A DNA stretch of 64,000 nucleotides, taken from Mycolicibacterium pulveris. Its GTDB lineage: Bacteria; Actinomycetota; Actinomycetes; Mycobacteriales; Mycobacteriaceae. The notes under the pieces are model-generated. The model was not told where the DNA came from. It made no database searches and worked only from the letters and a program-made list of their open reading frames with translations. The DNA lies in contig NZ_AP022599.1 in NCBI RefSeq assembly GCF_010725725.1, positions 1,550,001-1,614,000 of the forward strand, read 5' to 3'. Positions 1-8,140 of the stretch are shown one piece after another; positions within the stretch are counted from its first letter, which is position 1; every line of letters starts with the position of its first letter. Position numbers and translations under genes: made by a program.

Positions 1-329
1 CGATGTGCAGCGCGGAGACCCAGATGTGGGATCAGCACTTCGATGCGCTGCTCGAGCACTTTCTCGCCGAGTTCCGTTCGGCGGGAGGGCCGGCGCTCGA
101 GGCGGCCACGGTCACACGGCACCTGCTGCTGTACGTCGCGGTGATGGGGCTGGCGTGGTTGCTCGATGTGCCGTCGTACCTGCTGAAGCTGCTCCCCGAA
201 CCGGTTTCCGATCGGTTCGACGCGCGGATCGCCGGCGACGAGCAGGCCCGCAGCCGCTTGTTGATGACGACCAACTTCCTCAACCTGTGGGCGACGACCG
301 ACGTCGCCGGTGCGCTGGATGCGATTTGA
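1..329 (+). CDS. C-terminal fragment of an unrecognised protein
   Basis: The reading frame is already open at the left edge of the window and ends at TGA 327-329, so only about the last 108 residues are visible and the true start lies outside. The visible part has one hydrophobic stretch (LLLYVAVMGLAWLL) followed by a conserved-looking LPEPVSDRFDARIAGDEQAR segment and an FLNLWATTD tail. I do not recognise the family. Codon use is typical of the neighbours and the gene converges on the kinase gene ending at 431, with an inverted repeat between the two stops. Confidence 0.55.
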   Translation, partial: MCSAETQMWDQHFDALLEHFLAEFRSAGGPALEAATVTRHLLLYVAVMGLAWLLDVPSYLLKLLPEPVSDRFDARIAGDEQARSRLLMTTNFLNLWATTDVAGALDAI

Positions 330-345
330 CGCCGGGCCGCGCACC

Positions 346-407
346 CGCGAGCGTGCGTAAACTCGCGGTTCTTGTCGGCGTGTCGCCCTCAGACACGCAC
401 GCTCGCG
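346..407. repeat. 62-bp palindromic element, family D, between convergent genes
   Basis: Two perfect 13-bp arms, CGCGAGCGTGCGT (346-358) and ACGCACGCTCGCG (395-407), enclose a 36-nt spacer. The element fills most of the 101-bp gap between two convergent stop codons. It could act as a bidirectional terminator, although no T-run follows either arm. Its arms share the GAGCGT core with the other palindromes in this window. Confidence 0.7.
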
Positions 408-430
408 CTTAAAGGAGCACCTAGAAGGTG

Positions 431-1039
431 CTACACGATGAGGTCGGCTTTGTGTCGGCCCGCCTCGATCCGGTCGGCGTTGGGTTCGTCGACCGCGTGG
501 ACCCAGGACCGCGCCTGTTCCGCTGTCTTACCGAACTGCACGTGCCGCTTGATAAGTCGGCGGCGACGCTCGGCGGGGTCGACATCGAGGAACCACACCT
601 CATCGAGCATCGCGCGCACGGCAGGCCACGGCTCGTCGTCGTCGAGGAGGTAGTTGCCCTCGGTGACGACCAACCGCGCATCGGGTGCGACGGGGATGCT
701 GCCCGCGATCGGCTGCTCGAGGTCACGGTGAAACGCCGGCGCGTACACGGTGTGCGGCGGCTCTGCCCGAATCCGTTGCAGCAGGCTCAGATAGCCGTAT
801 CCGTCGAAGGTGTCGATCGCGCCCTTGCGATCGAGCCGGCCCAGCCGCGTCAACTCGGCGTCGGCGAGATGAAAACCGTCCGCGGGCACATACACGGCAC
901 CGTCGAACGCCGCCTCGACGTCCTCGGCGAGCGTCGACTTGCCCGCACCCGGCGCGCCGGTGATCCCGAGCAGACACCGGTGTTGCCGATCAAGACGACC
1001 CGCCACGCGCGCCGCGAGGTCGGGCGGCAACGGCGCCAT
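431..1039 (-). CDS. P-loop nucleoside/pantothenate-kinase-like protein
   Basis: A 202-residue P-loop kinase. Walker A is GAPGAGKST at residues 28-36. A PADGFH motif follows and further on come YAPAFHRDLEQP and VTEGNYLL, the order seen in the uridine kinase / CoaA-like family often annotated as nucleoside/nucleotide kinase family protein. It should phosphorylate a small hydroxyl substrate with ATP in the cytosol; the substrate cannot be read from sequence. I chose the ATG at 1037-1039 over an upstream in-frame start because it gives the usual family length and because it shares one base with the stop of the preceding Rmf-like gene (TGATG), which implies translational coupling. Confidence 0.8.
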   Translation of the reverse strand: MAPLPPDLAARVAGRLDRQHRCLLGITGAPGAGKSTLAEDVEAAFDGAVYVPADGFHLADAELTRLGRLDRKGAIDTFDGYGYLSLLQRIRAEPPHTVYAPAFHRDLEQPIAGSIPVAPDARLVVTEGNYLLDDDEPWPAVRAMLDEVWFLDVDPAERRRRLIKRHVQFGKTAEQARSWVHAVDEPNADRIEAGRHKADLIV

Positions 1040-1248
1040 CAGTCCAGCAGCGCGTCGATCTCCGCGGCCAGACGCGCGATACGCTCCCGTTCGCTGGGGA
1101 TCCCCCGGTTCTCCTCCGCGGCGCGCTGCCAGCCCAGCCGCCACATCCGCGCCACCACGCGGTCACCGATGCCCGCATACGGGTTGACCAGCGTGTGTGG
1201 GAACGCTTTGCGTCCCTCCCGGTAAGCAGTAACCAGTCGATGCGCCAT
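1039..1248 (-). CDS. Small Rmf-like (ribosome modulation factor/CrpP fold) protein
   Basis: A 69-residue protein starting at ATG 1246-1248 and ending one base inside the kinase start. The spacing of AYREGRKA, then VNPYAGIG, then MWRLGWQRA resembles the ribosome modulation factor pattern, in which A(Y)xxG is followed by NPY or CPY and then by WxxGWxxA. Enterobacterial RMF binds 70S ribosomes and promotes dimers in stationary phase. Whether this protein does so is inference from a short pattern. The C-terminal 20 residues form a charged helix that RMF lacks. It is the first gene of a two-gene unit with the kinase. Confidence 0.6.
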   Translation of the reverse strand: MAHRLVTAYREGRKAFPHTLVNPYAGIGDRVVARMWRLGWQRAAEENRGIPSERERIARLAAEIDALLD

Positions 1249-1386
1249 CGGTGACCACCTTCCCACCGCGAGCAGGCGCACAAGCGCACCTGCACCGGCG
1301 TGTCGATACGTTTCTGCGTCTGCTCGCCGAAGAATACGAGAACGCTTGACCCGCAAGGCCGCCCGTCCCGGATCTACCATGGTGAA

Positions 1387-2050
1387 ATGACCGAGATCCG
1401 GGCCGTTTTGTTCGACCTCTCCGGCACCCTGTTCCGGCTCGAGGAGGACGAGAGCTGGTTTTCCGGCATGGAGGTCGACGAACGCGAGGTCGACGGCCAC
1501 GTTCAGGCCGAGCTGATGCGCCGGCTCACCGCGCCGACCGGTCAGCACGTGGACATGCCCGGCGACACCTACCACGCCTGGGTCAACCGCGACCTCGCTC
1601 CGCACCTGCACCGCGAGGCCTACCTGCACGTCCTTCGGGCTATCCGGGCTGGCGGGTCATCACGCCGAAGACCTGTACGCCCGCGTCATCGACCCGCAGT
1701 GCTGGACGCCCTACCCCGACACCGCCGACGTGCTCGAAAACCTGCACCGACAGGACATCAAGACCGCGGTGGTGTCCATCATCGCCTTCGACGTGCGGCC
1801 CGCGTTCGCCTCGATCGGCGCGGCCGAATTCGTCGACGAGTTCGTGCTGTCCTATGAGGTCGGCGCCGTCAAACCCGACCCCGCCATCTTCGAGACCGCG
1901 CTGCAGCGGCTCGGGGTCGGCGACAGTGACGAGGCCGACGGCGGCGCCCGCGCCGTCGGCTGCGGCTTCATCCTCGTCGACCCGCTGCCCACCACCGAAC
2001 GCACCGCCGGCCTGCGAACCGCGCTGGCAGACTACGGTCTTCAAGTGTGA
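1387..2050 (+). pseudogene. HAD-superfamily hydrolase, interrupted by a +1 frameshift
   Basis: The gene starts at ATG 1387 with the HAD motif I segment VLFDLSGTLF (nucleophile D10). The +2 residue is Ser rather than the Asp normal in phosphatases. The frame is coherent to about 1640 and the rest of the protein (LAGHHAEDLYARV, VVSIIAFD, then the motif III/IV region GAVKPDPAIFETAL) continues in the next frame to TGA 2048-2050. Removing one base near 1642 (gctAtccggg) would restore one frame of about 220 residues. This is either a recent inactivating insertion or a sequencing error. The stop overlaps the GTG of the next gene, so the unit was probably co-transcribed. Confidence 0.75.
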
Positions 2051-2508
2051 CCGGCGATCACGTCGCACCACCGCGCGGGCTCAAGACCATGAACAGGCTC
2101 GTCATGGTGTTGCTGCGGCTCGGGATCCCGATCTCGCGGCGCGAGGAACCGGTGGTGCTGACGGTGCGAGGCCGCAGGTCGGGCAAGCCACGTTCGACCC
2201 CGATCACGCCGATGGCCGTCGACGGTGTCCGCTACGTCGTCAACGGCTACCCGGGCGCGGACTGGGTCGCCAACGTGCGCGCGGCCGCCGGGGACGCCAC
2301 CCTGACCAGGGGCCGACGCCGCGAGCACGTCCGGATGGTCGAGCTGAGCGCCGGCGAAGCCCGACCGGTGTTGCGGGAGTTCCGGACCCAGGTGGCCGTG
2401 GGCGTCGACCTGATGAAGCGTGCGGGCATCCTGCAAACCGGATCCACCGAGGAACTCGAGGGCATGGCCGGGCGCCTGCCGGTGTTCCGCATCGAGCCGG
2501 TCACGTAG
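2047..2508 (+). CDS. Deazaflavin (F420)-dependent nitroreductase-family protein, copy 1
   Basis: A 153-residue protein of the Ddn/DUF385 family, whose members use F420H2 to reduce quinones or nitro compounds. The family core is visible as VVLTVRGRRSGKPRSTPITPM, then YVVNGYPGADWVANVRAA. The start is GTG 2047, overlapping the HAD stop; ATG 2089 is an alternative that begins at the conserved part. It is the first of two tandem paralogues immediately upstream of menB. The context suggests, but does not prove, a quinone-linked role. Confidence 0.8.
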   Translation: MTGDHVAPPRGLKTMNRLVMVLLRLGIPISRREEPVVLTVRGRRSGKPRSTPITPMAVDGVRYVVNGYPGADWVANVRAAAGDATLTRGRRREHVRMVELSAGEARPVLREFRTQVAVGVDLMKRAGILQTGSTEELEGMAGRLPVFRIEPVT

Positions 2509-2518
2509 CGTCGTGACC

Positions 2519-2977
2519 ATGTCCGACAGCGCCCGCATCCGGCCGCCGTGGTGGCTGAAGTACGTGAACAAGGTGATGATCGGCCTGCAGAAGCTGGGCA
2601 TCCTCGGCGAGAACGGACCCGTCGTGCTGGAGGTGCGCGGCCGCAAGAGCGGCAAGTTGCGGCGCACGCCGATCACCCCGATGACGGTCGACGGTCAGCG
2701 GTACGTGCTCGGCGGGCTGCCGGGCTCGGACTGGACGGCCAACCTGCGCGCCGCCGGCGAGGCCACCCTGCACATCGGCCGCCGCAGCGAACGGATCCGG
2801 GTCGTCGAACTGCCGCCCGACGAAGCGCGTCCCCTGCTGCGCGAGTTTCCGATCAAGGTGCCCACCGGCGTCGGCTTCATGAAGAACGCCGGGCTGGTCA
2901 CCGGACCCAACCCCGACGAATACGAGGCGCTGGCCGGGCGGTGCCCGATGTTCCGCTTGGAGATTGTAAACGCATGA
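2519..2977 (+). CDS. Deazaflavin (F420)-dependent nitroreductase-family protein, copy 2
   Basis: A 152-residue paralogue of the gene just upstream, with the same RGRKSGKLRRTPITPM and GGLPGSDWTANLRAAG blocks and the same C-terminal FRLE ending, so the pair looks like a tandem duplication. Start ATG 2519; a GTG at 2513 is possible. Its stop overlaps the menB start in an ATGA arrangement, which implies translational coupling to menaquinone synthesis. Confidence 0.82.
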   Translation: MSDSARIRPPWWLKYVNKVMIGLQKLGILGENGPVVLEVRGRKSGKLRRTPITPMTVDGQRYVLGGLPGSDWTANLRAAGEATLHIGRRSERIRVVELPPDEARPLLREFPIKVPTGVGFMKNAGLVTGPNPDEYEALAGRCPMFRLEIVNA

Positions 2978-3885
2978 GCGACAACCCCTTTGACCCGTCA
3001 CTGTGGCAGCCCGTCGCCGGGTTCGAGCTGACCGACCTCACCTATCACCGTCACATGCTCGACGGGAAACCGCAGCCGACGGTGCGGGTGGCGTTCGACC
3101 GGCCCGAGGTGCGCAACGCGTTCCGGCCGCACACCGTCGACGAGTTGTACCGGGTGCTCGACCACGCCCGGATGTCGTCGGACGTCGGGGTGGTGCTGCT
3201 GACCGGTAACGGCCCGTCGCCCAAGGACGGCGGCTGGGCGTTCTGCTCGGGCGGCGACCAACGCATCCGCGGCCGCAGCGGCTACCAGTACGCGTCGGGT
3301 GAGACGGCCGACACGGTGGATCCGGCGCGGGCGGGCCGGCTGCACATCCTCGAGGTGCAGCGGCTGATCCGGTTCATGCCCAAACCGGTGATCTGCCTGG
3401 TCAACGGCTGGGCGGCCGGGGGCGGGCACAGCCTGCACGCGGTGTGCGACCTGACGCTCGCCAGCCGCGAGCATGCCCGGTTCAAGCAGACCGACGCCGA
3501 CGTCGGCAGCTTCGACGGCGGGTATGGCAGCGCCTACCTGGCCAAACAGGTGGGCCAGAAGTTCGCCCGCGAGATCTTCTTCCTGGGCCGCCCGTACACC
3601 GCCGAGCAGATGCACGCCATGGGCGCGGTCAACGCGGTCATCGACCACCAGGACCTGGAGACCGTGGCGCTGGAATGGGCCGAGCAGATCAACGGCAAGT
3701 CGCCGCAGGCCATCCGCATGCTCAAGTACGCGTTCAACCTCACCGACGACGGTCTGGTGGGCCAGCAGCTGTTCGCCGGGGAGGCCACCCGGCTGGCGTA
3801 CATGACCGATGAGGCGGTCGAGGGCCGCGACGCGTTCCTGGAGAAGCGCGACCCCGACTGGAGCCCGTTTCCGCGCTACTTCTGA
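2974..3885 (+). CDS. menB: 1,4-dihydroxy-2-naphthoyl-CoA synthase MenB
   Basis: A 303-residue crotonase-fold enzyme that closes the second ring of menaquinone by converting o-succinylbenzoyl-CoA to 1,4-dihydroxy-2-naphthoyl-CoA. Diagnostic features are FCSGGDQ (residues 90-96), the oxyanion-hole segment VNGWAAGGGHSLH, and the MenB signature TDADVGSFDGGYGSAYLA. The C-terminus is WSPFPRYF. Length is near the mycobacterial norm. ATG 2974 overlaps the upstream stop by 4 nt. It corresponds to Rv0548c, and menE and menA lie further along the window. Confidence 0.97.
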   Translation: MSDNPFDPSLWQPVAGFELTDLTYHRHMLDGKPQPTVRVAFDRPEVRNAFRPHTVDELYRVLDHARMSSDVGVVLLTGNGPSPKDGGWAFCSGGDQRIRGRSGYQYASGETADTVDPARAGRLHILEVQRLIRFMPKPVICLVNGWAAGGGHSLHAVCDLTLASREHARFKQTDADVGSFDGGYGSAYLAKQVGQKFAREIFFLGRPYTAEQMHAMGAVNAVIDHQDLETVALEWAEQINGKSPQAIRMLKYAFNLTDDGLVGQQLFAGEATRLAYMTDEAVEGRDAFLEKRDPDWSPFPRYF

Positions 3886-3891
3886 GCCTGT

Positions 3892-3940
3892 GATTTCGGC
3901 GCGCAAACAGCCCGTGAGCGTCCATTAGCGCGCCGAAATC
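3892..3940. repeat. 49-bp palindromic element, family A, copy 1
   Basis: Perfect 13-bp arms GATTTCGGCGCGC (3892-3904) and GCGCGCCGAAATC (3928-3940) enclose a 23-nt centre containing GTGAGCGT. The element begins six bases after the menB stop and ends 23 bases before the next GTG. It has the same length, ends and centre as the copies at 10509 and 59117. A terminator role is possible but there is no T-tract. Confidence 0.8.
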
Positions 3941-3963
3941 GCAACGACCTAGACTGCGGATTC

Positions 3964-4842
3964 GTGAGTAAGAGCCCGCTGCGGCGGTTTAGCGAGCAGG
4001 TCGTGCTGGCGACCATGCGCCCGCCGGTGGCGCCGCAGCTGGTCATGCTCCGGCCGGACCTGGCCGACGTCGAGCTGAGCGGCAAACGCGTGCTGATCAC
4101 CGGGGCGTCGTCGGGCATCGGCGAGGCCGCCGCGGAGAAGTTCGCCCGGCGCGGCGCGACGGTGGTGGTGGCCGCGCGGCGCCAGGAGCTGCTCGACGCC
4201 GTGGTGGCGAGGATCACCAAGGCCGGCGGGACCGCGACGGCACACGCCTGCGACCTGGCCGACATGGACGCGGTCGACGCGCTGGTGGCCAAGGTCGAGC
4301 ACGACCTCGGCGGCGTGGACATCCTGATCAACAACGCCGGCCGGTCGATCCGCCGGCCACTATCCCAATCGCTGGAGCGCTGGCACGACGTCGAACGCAC
4401 GATGACGCTGAACTACTACTCGCCACTGCGGCTGATCCGCGGGTTCGGCCCCGGGATGCGCGAGCGCGGCGACGGCCACATCATCAACGTGTCGACGTGG
4501 GGGGTGCTCAGCGAGGCCGCGCCGCTGTTCTCGGTGTACAACGCGTCCAAGGCGGCGCTGTCGACGGTGAGCAGGGTCATCGAGACCGAGTGGTCTCATT
4601 GCGGCGTGCACTCCACGACGCTGTACTACCCGCTGGTCGCCACCCCGATGATCGAGCCGACCAAGGAGTACGACGGCGCGCCCGCGCTCACCGCGCCCGA
4701 GGCGGCCGACTGGATGATCCTCGCCGCGCGCAAGCGGCCGGTACGGATCGCGCCGCGGATCGCGATGACGGCCAGGGCGTTGGACACCGTCGCCCCCAAC
4801 TGGCTCAACGCGCTGATGAAGCGCCAGCGAGTTCAGCCCTGA
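3964..4842 (+). CDS. Short-chain dehydrogenase/reductase
   Basis: A 292-residue classical SDR corresponding by position to Rv0547c. The Rossmann cofactor motif TGASSGIG is at 46-53, NNAG at 123-126 and the catalytic YNASK at 192-196. ARR after the second beta strand suggests NADP(H). About 40 residues precede the Rossmann fold. The start is GTG 3964. The substrate is unknown. The next gene begins five bases after its stop. Confidence 0.9.
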   Translation: MSKSPLRRFSEQVVLATMRPPVAPQLVMLRPDLADVELSGKRVLITGASSGIGEAAAEKFARRGATVVVAARRQELLDAVVARITKAGGTATAHACDLADMDAVDALVAKVEHDLGGVDILINNAGRSIRRPLSQSLERWHDVERTMTLNYYSPLRLIRGFGPGMRERGDGHIINVSTWGVLSEAAPLFSVYNASKAALSTVSRVIETEWSHCGVHSTTLYYPLVATPMIEPTKEYDGAPALTAPEAADWMILAARKRPVRIAPRIAMTARALDTVAPNWLNALMKRQRVQP

Positions 4843-4847
4843 CGTCG

Positions 4848-6407
4848 ATGGACTATCCCGAGATCACCGCGATCGCCGACATCGTGCGGACCCACGGCGC
4901 CGGGCGCCCGGACGCCGTCGCGCTGATCTGCGGTGAGCGCACCATCACCTTCGCCGAGCTCGACGCGCGTTCCAGCCGGGCCGCGCAGGCGTTCCGCGCG
5001 GCCGGCGTGGGCCCCGGTGACCGGGTGGCGTTCATCGAGAAGAACGGCGCCGAGTTCTTCGAAGTCCTGTGCGGCTTGGCCAAACTCGGCGCGATCGCTG
5101 TGCCGGTGAACTGGCGGCTGGCCGCCCCGGAGATGGCGCACATCATCGCCGACGCCGGCGCCCGCGCGGTCGTGGTCGGCGAAGAGTTCTTCGGTCACCT
5201 CGAAGCGATCGTCGACGACCTGGGAAGCGTGCCCACCGTCGTGGCGATCGGCGAGCACGACCGGTGGCCGGCGTTCGACGACTGGCTGAGCCCGCACCCG
5301 CCCGAAGACCCCGGCGTCACAACGGGTTCCGACGACGCCGCGATGATGATGTACACCTCGGGGACGACGGGCGCACCCAAGGGCGTGGTGCTGAGCAACG
5401 CCAACTTCGTCGCCAAGACGGTCGGGTGTGCCGAGGCGTGGCGGTTCAGCGCCGACGCCGTCAGCCTGGCCGTGATGCCGTTGTTCCACATGGCAGGCAC
5501 CGGCTGGGCGCTGGTCGGGCTGTACGTCGGTTGCCCGACGGTGGTGCTGCGCGACGTCGACCCGCACGCCATCCTGGCCGCGATCACCGGCCACCGCGTC
5601 ACCAACATGTTGCTGGTACCGGCGGTCATCCAGCGCCTGCTGGCCACCCCCGGCGTCGACTCCGCGGACCTGTCGAGCCTGCGGGTCATCGTCTACGGCG
5701 CGTCCCCGGTCGCCGAAGACGTCGTGGTGAAGGCCATCGAACGGTTCCGCTGCGACCTCATCCAGGTCTACGGCATGACCGAAACCACCGGGTCGGTCAC
5801 CCAGTTGAATCACCGTGCCGCCGAACCACTTCGGTCCTGCGGCAAGCCGTATCCCTGGGTGGAGCTGCGCGTCGTCGGCCCCGACGGCCGCGACGCGGCG
5901 CGCGGCGCGGTCGGCGAGGTGTGGACCCGCTCGGCGCAGAACATGCTCGGCTACTGGAACCACCCGGCGGCGACCGCCGCCACGCTCACCCCCGACGGTT
6001 GGCTGAAGACCGGCGACGTCGGCTACCTCGACGACGCCGGCTATCTCTACCTGTTCGACCGGATCAAGGACATGATCGTCTCCGGCGGCGAGAACGTGTA
6101 CCCGGCCGAGGTGGAGAACGTGCTGATGGACCACCCGCAGGTCGCCGACGTCGCCGTGATCGGCGTTCCCGACGACACCTGGGGCGAGGCGGTCAAAGCC
6201 ATCGTCGTACCCACCGTCGCCCCCGCCTCCGAAGCCGCGCTGGACCCCGCCGAACTGATCGGGTTCGCCCGGGGTCGGCTGGCCGGCTACAAGCTGCCCA
6301 AATCGGTCGACTTCGCCGCGGAGCTGCCCCGCAATCCCAGCGGCAAGCTGCTCAAACGCCAGCTGCGTGAGCCCTACTGGTGTGACGTTGATCGGCGAGT
6401 TCAGTGA
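4848..6407 (+). CDS. Acyl-CoA synthetase (FadD family)
   Basis: A 519-residue ANL-superfamily adenylating enzyme that should activate a carboxylic acid to its CoA thioester through an acyl-AMP. The P-loop-like YTSGTTGAPKGV is at 169-180, followed by YGMTETTG, then GWLKTGDVG and IVSGGENVYPAEVE, and the C-terminal catalytic-lysine region NPSGKLLKR. By position it resembles the FadD8 region of M. tuberculosis (Rv0551c), but the exact orthologue is uncertain, so no symbol is given. ATG 4848 follows the SDR stop by five bases, so the pair is probably an operon. Confidence 0.88.
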   Translation: MDYPEITAIADIVRTHGAGRPDAVALICGERTITFAELDARSSRAAQAFRAAGVGPGDRVAFIEKNGAEFFEVLCGLAKLGAIAVPVNWRLAAPEMAHIIADAGARAVVVGEEFFGHLEAIVDDLGSVPTVVAIGEHDRWPAFDDWLSPHPPEDPGVTTGSDDAAMMMYTSGTTGAPKGVVLSNANFVAKTVGCAEAWRFSADAVSLAVMPLFHMAGTGWALVGLYVGCPTVVLRDVDPHAILAAITGHRVTNMLLVPAVIQRLLATPGVDSADLSSLRVIVYGASPVAEDVVVKAIERFRCDLIQVYGMTETTGSVTQLNHRAAEPLRSCGKPYPWVELRVVGPDGRDAARGAVGEVWTRSAQNMLGYWNHPAATAATLTPDGWLKTGDVGYLDDAGYLYLFDRIKDMIVSGGENVYPAEVENVLMDHPQVADVAVIGVPDDTWGEAVKAIVVPTVAPASEAALDPAELIGFARGRLAGYKLPKSVDFAAELPRNPSGKLLKRQLREPYWCDVDRRVQ

Positions 6408-6471
6408 CACACCGGGGGTCGCGCCGGGTGTCGCGATTGGATAACGGCGACGACGTGCTACACACATCTGT

Positions 6472-6843
6472 ATGGAGATCCTGGCCAGCCGGATGCTCAT
6501 CCGACCGGCCGATTACCAACGCTCGCTGCGGTTCTATCGCGACGAGCTCGGCCTGGCCATCGCCAGGGACTACGGTGCGGGCACCGTCTTCTACGCGGGT
6601 CAGTCGCTCATCGAGCTGGCCGATCACGGCACCCCCAACGCTGGCGGCGCGATGTGGCTGCAGGTGCGCGACGTCTACGCCACCGAGAAGGAGCTGGCAG
6701 CACGCGGGGTGCCGATCGCGCGGGAATCCCGGCAGGAACCGTGGGGTTTATATGAGATGCATGTCCACGACCCAGACGGGGTTCTCCTCATCTTCGTGCA
6801 GGTTCCCGAAACCCATCCGCTACGGCGCGACACCAGAGGATAG
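6472..6843 (+). CDS. Glyoxalase/VOC-superfamily protein
   Basis: A 123-residue single-domain vicinal-oxygen-chelate protein with two beta-alpha-beta-beta-beta modules: RPADYQRSLRFYRDELGL at the start and VHDPDGVLLIFVQVPE at the end. The E and H metal-ligand positions are partly present (SLIELADHG, MHVHDPDG). It corresponds by order to Rv0546c, just before pitA. Substrate unknown; VOC members include lyases, dioxygenases and antibiotic-binding proteins. Confidence 0.82.
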   Translation: MEILASRMLIRPADYQRSLRFYRDELGLAIARDYGAGTVFYAGQSLIELADHGTPNAGGAMWLQVRDVYATEKELAARGVPIARESRQEPWGLYEMHVHDPDGVLLIFVQVPETHPLRRDTRG

Positions 6844-6879
6844 CCAGATGTTCGCCATGCCACCCGGAGAATCCGCGCT

Positions 6880-8127
6880 GTGAGCCTCGAGCTGTTTCTG
6901 CTGATCATTGTGGTGATCACGGCTCTGGCTTTCGACTTCACCAACGGCTTTCACGACACCGGCAACGCGATGGCGACCTCGATCGCCAGCGGTGCGCTCA
7001 AGCCGAAGGTCGCCGTCACGATGTCGGCGGTGCTCAACCTGCTCGGCGCGTTCCTGTCGACCGCGGTGGCCGCGGCGATCGCCAAGGGGCTCATCGATCC
7101 GGGCCTGGTCAGCCTCGAGCTGGTATTCGCCGGGCTGGTCGGCGGCATCGTGTGGAACCTGCTCACCTGGCTGTTCGGCCTGCCGTCGAGCTCGTCGCAC
7201 GCGCTGATCGGCGGCATGGTCGGCGCGATGCTGGCCGCGGTCGGCGGCCACGGCGTCATCTGGCACGGTGTGGTGTCCAAGGTGCTGGTGCCCGCGGTGC
7301 TGGCCCCGGTGATTGCGACGATCGTCGCCGGGGTGGGCACCTGGCTGGTGTACCGGATGGTGCGCGGTGTTCCGGAGAAGCGCACCGAGCGCGGGTTCCG
7401 CTACGGGCAGGTCGGCTCCGCGGCGCTGGTGTCGCTGGCGCACGGCACCAACGACGCGCAGAAGACGATGGGCGTCATCTTCCTGGCGTTGATCGCCTAC
7501 GGGTCGGTGAACGAATCAGCGCCGATGCCGCCGTTCTGGGTCATCCTGTCGTGTGCGGTGGCGATCGCGCTCGGCACCTATCTCGGCGGCTGGCGCATCA
7601 TCCGCACGCTGGGCAAGGGCCTGGTCGAGATCAAGCCGCCGCAGGGCATGTCGGCCGAATCCTCCTCGGCGGCAATCATTCTGTTGTCGAGCCACTTCGG
7701 CTACTCGCTGTCGACCACGCATGTGGCCACCGGGTCGATCCTCGGCAGCGGCGTGGGCCGGCGCGGCGCGGAGGTGCGCTGGGGGGTGGCCGGGCGGATG
7801 GCCTCGGCGTGGTTGATCACGGTGCCCGCCGCCGGGATCGTCGGCGCCGTCACGTACTGGATCGTCAACGCCATCGGCGGATACACCGGCGCGGCAGTCG
7901 GGTTCGGGCTGCTGGTGGCGGTGTCGTTGGCGATCTGGCGGCAGTCGCGCAAGGCGCCGATCGACCACGAGAACGTCAACAACGACTGGGAGGGCACGCT
8001 GACCGCGGGTACCGAGGGCCGGGCACCGCTGGAGTCGCCTACGCCGGTACCGTCCGCACCGTCCGCGCCGTCCGCGCCGGCCGCGCCGGCCGCGCCGGCG
8101 CCGGTCAAGATGCCCGAGCCGGTATGA
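6880..8127 (+). CDS. pitA: Low-affinity inorganic phosphate transporter PitA
   Basis: A 415-residue multi-spanning inner-membrane protein of the PiT family, which moves metal-phosphate with protons. The two duplicated family signatures are visible: FTNGFHDTGNAMATSI near residue 20 and AHGTNDAQKTMGV in the second half, each followed by an SSSH or STTH helix. The start is GTG 6880. The cytoplasmic C-terminal tail has a low-complexity SAP/AAP run encoded by near-perfect 9-bp repeats (about 8047-8103). It heads a probable operon with the two small genes that follow (Rv0545c to Rv0543c order). Confidence 0.93.
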   Translation: MSLELFLLIIVVITALAFDFTNGFHDTGNAMATSIASGALKPKVAVTMSAVLNLLGAFLSTAVAAAIAKGLIDPGLVSLELVFAGLVGGIVWNLLTWLFGLPSSSSHALIGGMVGAMLAAVGGHGVIWHGVVSKVLVPAVLAPVIATIVAGVGTWLVYRMVRGVPEKRTERGFRYGQVGSAALVSLAHGTNDAQKTMGVIFLALIAYGSVNESAPMPPFWVILSCAVAIALGTYLGGWRIIRTLGKGLVEIKPPQGMSAESSSAAIILLSSHFGYSLSTTHVATGSILGSGVGRRGAEVRWGVAGRMASAWLITVPAAGIVGAVTYWIVNAIGGYTGAAVGFGLLVAVSLAIWRQSRKAPIDHENVNNDWEGTLTAGTEGRAPLESPTPVPSAPSAPSAPAAPAAPAPVKMPEPV

Positions 8128-8140
8128 CCGGAGAGCAACC

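Noticed and set aside
4833..6500. Long antisense open frame (about 555 codons) opposite the acyl-CoA synthetase gene
   Set aside because: It is the GC-driven shadow of a clear synthetase gene. It is rich in Arg, Gly, His and Val without any family motif, like other shadow frames here.
8047..8103. 9-bp repeats at the pitA 3' end, as a possible recombination site
   Set aside because: They encode a simple SAP/AAP linker; repeats of this type are common in GC-rich genes. The same applies to the acidic-repeat DNA in the Rv0497-like gene (about 56820-57080).
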